Positions 1 to 4,282 of a DNA stretch of 6,147 bases are shown piece by piece. Below the pieces are notes generated by a model. It did no database searches and was not told where the DNA came from. It saw only the letters and a program-made list of their open reading frames with translations. A program made the translations under genes and the position numbers. Within the stretch, counting starts at the first letter, position 1. Each line of letters begins with the position of its first letter. This DNA comes from Solirubrobacteraceae bacterium (GTDB taxonomy: Bacteria; Actinomycetota; Thermoleophilia; Solirubrobacterales; Solirubrobacteraceae), in contig JASLHP010000090.1 in the NCBI GenBank assembly GCA_030149625.1, positions 1 through 6,147 of the forward strand, given 5' to 3'.

Positions 1-119
1 GCTTCACGGGCGAGCGCATCGCCGAGCGTGTCGCCGCCGCGATCGCGGATCGCGGCCACCCTCAGGGCGTACCGGGCGGCGGGCCGTTGGGCGCCGGACC
101 GGCCGTCGTCGGCGCCTGA
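1..119 (+). CDS. C-terminal end of an upstream gene, possibly dxs (DXP synthase)
   Basis: An open frame enters from the left edge (first full codon at position 3) and ends at TGA 117-119, giving 38 residues. It begins FTGERIAERVAAAIADRG, an amphipathic helix, and closes with a Gly/Pro-rich tail. The helix resembles the usual end of 1-deoxy-D-xylulose-5-phosphate synthase, where a 'GLt..gIa..v' segment precedes the stop. In many Gram-positive genomes dxs lies directly before tlyA, which fits this position. The fragment is too short for firm assignment and carries no catalytic motif. A perfect hairpin 64 nt after the stop probably ends its transcript, so it need not be in the tlyA operon. That it is coding at all is inferred from frame, composition and context. 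Its first 16 bases nearly match a unit of the tandem repeat at 5681-5756. Confidence 0.4.
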   Translation, partial: FTGERIAERVAAAIADRGHPQGVPGGGPLGAGPAVVGA

Positions 120-182
120 GCCAGAGGGCGGTCGCGGCAGCCGGCGTGCCTGCGCCAGGACGATCCGGGCAGTCGTTTAAAT

Positions 183-214
183 GAAACGGCCCGCCGGGGA
201 GAGCGGGCCGTTTC
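183..214 (+). terminator. Perfect 12-bp hairpin, probable transcription terminator
   Basis: The arms GAAACGGCCCGC (183-194) and GCGGGCCGTTTC (203-214) are perfect reverse complements around an 8-nt loop. The GC-rich core with an A-run on the left and a T-run on the right (only three T) gives the shape of an intrinsic, possibly bidirectional, terminator. It lies between the upstream gene and tlyA. The short T-run makes efficiency uncertain. Confidence 0.65.
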
Positions 215-289
215 GGGAGGAGGGATTCAGGAGAGTCATTGCTGCGCTCTCGATCGATAACCATGATGCCGACGTGGGGGTGACACGTG

Positions 290-305
290 TGTGATATCGA
301 TCACA
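290..305. promoter_or_regulatory. CRP/FNR-family binding site (consensus CRP palindrome)
   Basis: The sequence TGTGATATCGATCACA matches TGTGA-N6-TCACA exactly, with perfect 6-bp arms (TGTGAT and ATCACA) around ATCG. This is the site read by CRP and by actinobacterial relatives such as GlxR and mycobacterial Crp. It is centred about 115 bp before the tlyA start. With no clear promoter nearby, I cannot say whether it would activate or repress. That a CRP-type protein binds here is inferred from the motif alone. Confidence 0.6.
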
Positions 306-412
306 TATGGGCGCGAGCTGTGGCTGACGAGGGCAGCCGGGGCGTTTCTGCATCATCCGGGACCGGCATTCCGGGTGCGCTCGATGAGCGTCTGTGCAAG
401 GGTTCCTCCGAG

Positions 413-1246
413 ATGGGCAAGCGCCGTCTCGACACCCTGCTGGCCGAGCGCGGGCTATTCCCGTCACGCAGCAGCGCGGCCGCGTCGGTGATGGCGGGCG
501 AGGTGCGAGTCGGTCAGGGCGACCGTCGCGCGGCCAAGCCGAGCGAGCTGGTCGACGTCGAGGAGCGTCTGAGCGTACAGGCGCCTGCCCGGTTCGTCTC
601 CCGAGGCGGCACGAAGCTTGCAAACGCGCTCGCCGTGTGTGGTCTGGATGTTCGCGGCCGGACGGCGCTGGACGTCGGTGCCTCGACGGGCGGCTTCACC
701 GACTGCCTGTTGCAAAACGACGTTCGCGAGGTGATCGCTGTCGATGTCGGCTATGGCATCCTCGACTACCGCCTGCGCAGCGACCCGCGTGTGACGGTGC
801 TGGAGCGCACGAATGCGCGCGCGCTGACGCCGGCTGTGCTGTCGGCGTCGCAACACGCGGCGGGCAGGAGCGCGGACTCCAGGCCCGATCTCGCGACCGT
901 CGACGTGTCGTTCATCTCGCTCGCCAAGGTGCTCGGCGCCGTGCTCGGCTGCGTGGGGGCGGGCTACGACGTGCTGGCGCTGGTCAAGCCGCAGTTCGAG
1001 CTCGGCCGCGGCCGCGTCGGCAAAGGCGGTGTGGTCCGCGACGGCGAGGATCGCCGCGAGGCGCTGGTGGCGGTAGGCGAAGCGGCGCTCGAGTTGGGTG
1101 CCGCGGTCATCGGCTACTACTCCTCGGGCCTGCCCGGGCCGAAGGGAAACCGTGAGACGTTCATATGGCTGGCCGATCCGGCGGACGCGCGCGGATCGCG
1201 CCGGCCGGCGCGGCTCGAGCCGCTGGCGCGGGAGGTCGAGCCGTGA
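413..1246 (+). CDS. tlyA: TlyA-family 16S/23S rRNA 2'-O-methyltransferase
   Basis: A 277-residue protein, near the usual TlyA length (about 270). In characterised relatives it methylates ribose 2'-OH groups of cytidines in 16S helix 44 and 23S helix 69 from SAM, and its loss gives capreomycin resistance in mycobacteria. Residues 3-60 form an S4 RNA-binding domain (KRRLDTLLAERGLFPSRS). The FtsJ/RrmJ-type fold follows, with SAM loop LDVGASTGG at 86-94. The catalytic K-D-K-E set is present: K68 (RGGTK), D164 (VDVSFISL), K192 (VKPQFELG) and E248 (NRETF). About 11 extra residues (roughly 145-157, SASQHAAGRSADS) sit between K68 and D164 compared with my recollection of the mycobacterial protein. 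I chose ATG 413 because MGKRRLD is the family N-terminus and AAGGG lies 10 nt upstream. Upstream in-frame codons back to 287 look non-coding. It overlaps nadK by GTGA. Confidence 0.94.
   Translation: MGKRRLDTLLAERGLFPSRSSAAASVMAGEVRVGQGDRRAAKPSELVDVEERLSVQAPARFVSRGGTKLANALAVCGLDVRGRTALDVGASTGGFTDCLLQNDVREVIAVDVGYGILDYRLRSDPRVTVLERTNARALTPAVLSASQHAAGRSADSRPDLATVDVSFISLAKVLGAVLGCVGAGYDVLALVKPQFELGRGRVGKGGVVRDGEDRREALVAVGEAALELGAAVIGYYSSGLPGPKGNRETFIWLADPADARGSRRPARLEPLAREVEP
1231..1236 (+). promoter_or_regulatory. Shine-Dalgarno site that sets the nadK start
   Basis: GGAGGT lies inside the last codons of tlyA, with a 6-nt spacer to GTG 1243. It is the strongest SD near the nadK 5' end and supports GTG 1243 over ATG 1270, whose only upstream candidate is a weaker CAGGG 10 nt away. 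The arrangement implies translational coupling to tlyA. Confidence 0.65.
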
Positions 1247-2121
1247 GGGAGAGTCAGGGCACGCGCGAGATGACCGTCTTCACGCATCGCCGTCGCGACG
1301 ACACTGCCGCGGCGCTCGAGCTGCTCGCCGCGCGCGCCGCGCAGGCAGGCGTGAAGCTGCGCTTCGATGCGGAGGAGACGCGCAAGCATGAGCTGCGTTC
1401 GGGTCCGGGGGTGATCGTGGACGCCCCTGGCAAGGACGACGTCGAGCTGTGTGTGGTGCTCGGCGGCGACGGCACGATCCTGCGCGCGCTGCAGCGTTAC
1501 GCCGGTACCGGCGTGCCCGTCTTCGCGATCAACTTCGGCGAGATCGGCTTCCTCGCGACGGTCGAGCCGCAGGACATCGCGGATGGCATCGCCCGCGCGC
1601 TCGGGGGTGACTTCGAGCTCCTGCGCCTGCCCGCGATCGTGCTCGACATCGCCGACGATCGGACCGAGATCGGCCATCAGGCGGCGATCAACGACATCGC
1701 GATCCACCGCAAGGTCGGCGAGCGCGTCGCGGAGCTCGCCTACGAGCTCGACGGCGAGGAGGCGGGCAGCGTGCGCTGCGACGGCCTGGTGGTCGCTACG
1801 CCCGCCGGATCGACGGGCTACAACCTCGCGAACGGGGGGCCCGTGATGGCGTGGGGTGTAGAGGGCTTCGTGGTGTCGTTCATCGCGCCACACTCGATGT
1901 CCGCACGCGCGCTCGTGGTCGCGCCCGACGACCGACTCACGATCTACAACCGCTCGCGCGAGCCGCTCGACATCGCCGTCGACGGGCGCCCAGCTGGCGA
2001 GATCCCAGCCGGCGGGCGCATCGAGGCGCGCTTCGTCAACGATGTGGGCACGATCGCGCAGCTGCCTGGCTCTTCGTTCTATCGAAGGCTGCGCGAGAAG
2101 TTCGGGCGCCTCGCCAGCTGA
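1243..2121 (+). CDS. nadK: NAD kinase (ATP/polyphosphate-dependent)
   Basis: A 292-residue cytosolic enzyme (usual length 280-310) that phosphorylates NAD at the 2'-OH of its adenosine ribose to make NADP. From GTG 1243 the family signatures run in order: GGDGT at 74-78 with the catalytic Asp D76; NFGEIGFL at 97-104; N150-D151, where many homologues have NE; DGLVVATPAGSTGY at 180-193 with GGP at 198-200; APHSMSARALVV at 205-216; and IAVDGRP at 244-250 in the beta-rich C-terminal domain. GTG 1243 overlaps the tlyA stop as GTGA and has an ideal SD; ATG 1270 (283 residues) is the alternative. Co-transcription with tlyA is likely. In many actinobacteria recN comes next, but here a convergent regulator gene follows instead. 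No key residue is missing. Confidence 0.95.
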   Translation: MRESQGTREMTVFTHRRRDDTAAALELLAARAAQAGVKLRFDAEETRKHELRSGPGVIVDAPGKDDVELCVVLGGDGTILRALQRYAGTGVPVFAINFGEIGFLATVEPQDIADGIARALGGDFELLRLPAIVLDIADDRTEIGHQAAINDIAIHRKVGERVAELAYELDGEEAGSVRCDGLVVATPAGSTGYNLANGGPVMAWGVEGFVVSFIAPHSMSARALVVAPDDRLTIYNRSREPLDIAVDGRPAGEIPAGGRIEARFVNDVGTIAQLPGSSFYRRLREKFGRLAS

Positions 2122-2155
2122 GCCGGCGCCGCGCTCGGGCGAGCAACGGCTGGCG
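2112..2155. terminator. Weak inverted repeat between convergent nadK and HTH genes
   Basis: CGCCAGC (2112-2118) pairs perfectly with GCTGGCG (2149-2155), and a smaller GCTC/GAGC stem with a 4-nt loop (2133-2144) sits inside. It spans the 36-nt gap between two convergent genes and could end both transcripts. There is no T-run on either strand, so it is only a candidate. Confidence 0.3.
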
Positions 2156-2157
2156 CT

Positions 2158-2418
2158 TCACGCGACCCGTGCGTCGCGGTGGTCGACCGCTGCGCTCTCA
2201 GCAGGGCTCGTGCGCTGCATCGAGGCGATGAACTCGTCCAGCTGAGCGCGCGAGAAGCGTCGCTGACCGCCGGGCGTGCGATAGCAGTCGATGTGGCCGG
2301 CGTCGGTCCAGCGGCGCACGGTCGCCAACGAGACGCCCACGTAGCGAGCCGCCTGTGAGCTGGTGAAGACGAGCTGGCGCTCCTCGCGTGGTTGGGGGGG
2401 GGAGATGGACAAAGACAT
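2158..2418 (-). CDS. BldC/excisionase-like MerR-type helix-turn-helix regulator
   Basis: An 86-residue protein with one winged helix-turn-helix of the MerR/excisionase (HTH_17) type at about residues 17-66. FTSSQAARYVGVSLATVRRW (18-37) forms the helix-turn-helix, and YRTPGGQRRF (46-55) is the wing, followed by helix SRAQLDEFI. The wing is closely like the RT-GG-RR-(F/Y) pattern of actinobacterial BldC, a developmental DNA-binding protein, though I would not name it bldC. It lacks the long dimerisation coil of true MerR proteins. The start ATG 2418 has GAGG 5 nt upstream; an upstream ATG at 2448 has no SD. Codons 6-9 contain nine consecutive C (2394-2402 on the plus strand). It converges on nadK. 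It could be an excisionase, but no integrase or attachment site is visible, so a transcriptional regulator is more likely. The target is unknown. Confidence 0.8.
   Translation of the reverse strand: MSLSISPPQPREERQLVFTSSQAARYVGVSLATVRRWTDAGHIDCYRTPGGQRRFSRAQLDEFIASMQRTSPAESAAVDHRDARVA
2394..2402. repeat. Homopolymer G9/C9 tract in the start of the HTH gene
   Basis: Nine consecutive G on the plus strand (C on the coding strand) fall in codons 6-9 of the HTH gene, encoding SPPQ. Gain or loss of one base would shift the frame ahead of the whole DNA-binding domain, and no alternative start is visible between the tract and the domain. Confidence 0.9.
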
Positions 2419-2551
2419 CGCGGCCTCGATCGGTAGGGGTCGCTGCATATGTCGTCTAAAAGCAGCAAGAACTTGAGCGCCGCTGAACTTTGTCGGCGTT
2501 TGCTGCACGAAGCCTTCTTTTGCAAGCAATCGTGCATCAACCTCTCCGGAC

Positions 2552-2580
2552 TAGACGATGCCGTCGCGTTTCGTTACTAT
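2552..2580 (+). promoter_or_regulatory. Weak sigma70-like promoter for the small plus-strand unit
   Basis: TAGACG (2552-2557) and TACTAT (2575-2580) are separated by 17 bp, each matching four of six consensus bases. A transcript from about 2587 would run through the strong SD to the 2716-2750 terminator, about 160 nt. Chance occurrence is quite possible in this lower-GC stretch. Confidence 0.25.
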
Positions 2581-2677
2581 CCTATGCAAACCTACTCATT
2601 GCGAACCACTCCACCCATGTGGATCGGACAGCAAGGTTCGCGGAGCTTGCGAAAACGCAACTGGAGAAGGAGACGCC

Positions 2678-2701
2678 ATGACTGAACCGCACGGCTACTA
2701 G
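2678..2701 (+). CDS. Putative 7-residue peptide (leader-like small ORF)
   Basis: ATG 2678 opens a frame reading MTEPHGY and stopping at TAG 2699-2701. Its support is a near-ideal SD (AAGGAG, 2667-2672, spacer 5 nt, within a longer GGAGAAGGAG) and a strong terminator hairpin starting 15 nt after the stop. No gene follows on this strand, so it is not an ordinary attenuation leader. The ATG overlaps the TGA (2679-2681) of another short frame ending AELAKTQLEKETP, as in coupled genes. It could be a real micropeptide, the 5' remnant of a lost gene, or coincidence. I recognise no family. Confidence 0.28.
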   Translation: MTEPHGY

Positions 2702-2715
2702 AGACGAATTTGCAG

Positions 2716-2750
2716 CGACGAGGGCGCCCACAGGGCGCCCTCGTCGTCTT
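2716..2750. terminator. Strong 14-bp hairpin, bidirectional terminator
   Basis: CGACGAGGGCGCCC (2716-2729) and GGGCGCCCTCGTCG (2733-2746) pair perfectly around a 3-nt ACA loop, followed on the plus strand by TCTT. It lies 31 nt beyond the HD-GYP stop on the minus strand and 14 nt beyond the 7-codon ORF on the plus strand, so it could serve both. The T-run is poor, but the stem is very stable. Confidence 0.75.
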
Positions 2751-2777
2751 CCATGTGCGTCGTCAGGGAAGCCGCTG

Positions 2778-4205
2778 CTAGCGACGTAGGCTCGGAAGTC
2801 TGCCAAGCCCCCGCTGCGTCACCTGTGGCTTGGGCTCAGCCATATCCCTGACACGGCGGTCGAATTCGAGGTCAGCCTCGAAGTTGGCGTCATGTACCAG
2901 CGACATGTCGTCGCGTTCCAGCAGCGTGATGAAGCTCTCGATCAGCTCGCCGTCGAGCTGGCCATTCGTCGCGGCGTGACGCAGCTCGGACATCGCTTCC
3001 TCCGGGGTCATCGCGGGTCGGTAGCTGTCGCGTGCCGTCATCGTGTGATAGACGCAGCAGATCGCGAGGATGCGCGACTCCAGCGGGATCTCTTTGCCGA
3101 TCAGACCCGCCGGATAGCCGCCACCGTCAACGCGCTCGTGGTGATACAGGATCGCGTCGGCCGCCCCGCCGTAGCCGTCGAGCGCGCCCACCAGTTCGGC
3201 TCCGTCCTGCGGATGACGCCGGACGATCGCCTCGTCCTCGGCGCGCACGACATCTGCGTGCAGGATGCTGTCAGGCCATGTGAACTTGCCGATGTCGTGC
3301 AGCAGCCCAGCCGTGCGCACGACTTCCTGTTCCTCCTCGGAGCAGCCCGCCTCCTGTGCCAGCGCGCCGCAGTAGCGAGCGACCGCCGAGGCGTGGCGGC
3401 TGGTCGTCGGATCGCGCATCTCGAGGGCCCGTACCAACGTTCTCAATACCCCCATCTGCAAGGAGACCAGGTGGATCGTGCGCGCCTGCAGTTGCTCGGC
3501 CCGGTCCTCGGAGCGCAGCAATGCGACCGACAGATGCCGGAAGATCAGAAGAACTGGGATCGCGGCCAGCAGAACCGGCAGCCCCGCGCTTCGATACGCG
3601 AGCACGAGGATCGCGGCGACCAGCCCCACCGCGAGCTCGCCGGGGAGCAGCGGCAGGAACAGCTCCCTCACGAGCAGCGTCAGCGGGCGTCCGTCCTTCG
3701 CGTGCAAGTCGAGCGCGAACAGCGCGAAGTTGACCGCCAACAGCACGAACAGAGCACCCAGCAGGATCAATCCGAAGACAACGCTCTGCGCCGTGTGCTG
3801 ACTGTGCGCCCCCGCGATCTCGCCGCCCGCGGCTGCGCGAACCACCCACCCCGCGGCGAATGCGGCGACGCCAAACGCGGCGAAGTTCGTAAGCCACTGG
3901 GCCGGCGGGCGCCGCCCCACGGCCGAATGCAGGCCGATCGCGGCGATGCCGCACAGCGCGGCCGGGGCGGGGCCAAGCAGACCCATCGCGAGCACCATCG
4001 CGCCCAAAGACGCGCTCAGCACGCCATGGCCGGTCTCGACGGTGAACCACTCGCCACCGAGCGCGATCACGAGCAGCAGCGCGACGAGCGAGAACGGATG
4101 CCATTCGGCTGAGCGCGAGAGCCAGACCGACGTAGTGACGGTGCCGGCGAGCAGCAGGGCCTCGGCCGCCCAGGCGAGACGTCTCGATAGCTTCGGCGCG
4201 GACAT
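2778..4205 (-). CDS. Polytopic membrane HD-GYP domain protein (c-di-GMP phosphodiesterase-like)
   Basis: A 475-residue protein. Residues 10-226 are a hydrophobic module of about eight membrane segments (for example 11-29, 38-57, 60-78, 105-124, 142-165, 190-226), like the N-terminal sensing regions of actinobacterial HD-GYP proteins. A short linker (231-250) leads to the cytosolic HD-GYP domain (about 250-430). Visible motifs are H271, the HD pair H303-D304 with K307 (LLHDIGK), H331 (RRHPQDGA), H355-H356 (YHHER), DGGGYP (360-365) and IPLESRIL (373-380). Active members hydrolyse cyclic di-GMP at a metal cluster. In the last motif, normally V-A-D-x-Y-D, this protein has I-C-C-V-Y-H, so C384 replaces the expected metal-ligand Asp; activity is therefore uncertain. 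The tail (430-475) contains DRRVRD, a feature I recall from actinobacterial relatives. ATG 4205 has AAGG 15 nt upstream, inside a small hairpin. It lies 77 nt after the MFS gene, possibly in one transcript. Confidence 0.88.
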   Translation of the reverse strand: MSAPKLSRRLAWAAEALLLAGTVTTSVWLSRSAEWHPFSLVALLLVIALGGEWFTVETGHGVLSASLGAMVLAMGLLGPAPAALCGIAAIGLHSAVGRRPPAQWLTNFAAFGVAAFAAGWVVRAAAGGEIAGAHSQHTAQSVVFGLILLGALFVLLAVNFALFALDLHAKDGRPLTLLVRELFLPLLPGELAVGLVAAILVLAYRSAGLPVLLAAIPVLLIFRHLSVALLRSEDRAEQLQARTIHLVSLQMGVLRTLVRALEMRDPTTSRHASAVARYCGALAQEAGCSEEEQEVVRTAGLLHDIGKFTWPDSILHADVVRAEDEAIVRRHPQDGAELVGALDGYGGAADAILYHHERVDGGGYPAGLIGKEIPLESRILAICCVYHTMTARDSYRPAMTPEEAMSELRHAATNGQLDGELIESFITLLERDDMSLVHDANFEADLEFDRRVRDMAEPKPQVTQRGLGRLPSLRR

Positions 4206-4215
4206 ACGATTCTCT

Positions 4216-4230
4216 GTCGTCCTTAACGAC
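4216..4230 (-). promoter_or_regulatory. Small hairpin presenting the RBS of the HD-GYP gene
   Basis: On the minus strand GTCGT and ACGAC form a 5-bp stem with the loop TAAGG, and the only SD-like bases before ATG 4205 lie in that loop. A second 5-bp stem (4256-4270) lies just upstream. Both are short and could be chance. If real, they might tune translation of the HD-GYP protein within the MFS transcript. Confidence 0.2.
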
Positions 4231-4282
4231 CGTCGCGCTGTGGTACTTGAGGTGCCGCGGGTGATCCGCGTGCACTGGCGCT

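Larger units (their letters stand above)
120..412. other. Intergenic region upstream of tlyA
   Basis: These 293 bases carry no gene I can support. They contain the 183-214 hairpin, a purine-rich stretch at about 215-235, and the CRP-type palindrome at 290-305. A weak promoter candidate is TTGCTG (239-244), 17 bp, CATGAT (262-267). It would place the CRP site just downstream of the transcription start. No better promoter is visible between the palindrome and tlyA. The frame of tlyA is open back to 287, but that extension is not typical of the family and would run through the palindrome. Confidence 0.5.
2419..2777. other. Lower-GC intergenic region with a possible small plus-strand transcription unit
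   Basis: These 359 bases lie upstream of the HTH gene and downstream of the HD-GYP gene. From about 2449 to 2715 the sequence is clearly less GC-rich than the rest of the window. It contains a weak plus-strand promoter (2552-2580), a strong SD and 7-codon ORF (2663-2701), and a strong hairpin (2716-2750). A GTG- or ATG-started plus frame ending at TGA 2681 overlaps that small ORF as ATGA, but it has no SD of its own. The HTH gene's own promoter must lie here too; I could not pick one out with confidence. Confidence 0.45.

Noticed and set aside
177..623. 148-codon minus-strand frame covering the tlyA upstream region
   Set aside because: It crosses the hairpin, the CRP palindrome and the start of tlyA, and its product is Arg/Pro-rich without motifs.
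1117..1893. 258-codon minus-strand frame opposite nadK
   Set aside because: nadK has all family motifs on the plus strand; this frame is compositionally a shadow.
2158..2418. Phage or integrative-element excisionase
   Set aside because: The HTH type is shared, but no integrase, attachment repeats or phage genes are visible.
2590..2680. tRNA-like element around the GGTTCG at 2635-2640
   Set aside because: The bases after GGTTC do not fit a T-arm and no acceptor or anticodon stems can be paired.
2490..2681. 63-codon plus-strand frame ending in an ATGA overlap with the 7-codon ORF
   Set aside because: No SD, no recognisable family and an unremarkable N-terminal half. Only the last 20 residues look protein-like, so it is not listed as a gene.
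2892..4112. 406-codon open frame on the plus strand
   Set aside because: It lies opposite the HD-GYP gene, is dominated by Arg, Gln and His as expected of an antisense shadow in high-GC DNA, and shows no domain.
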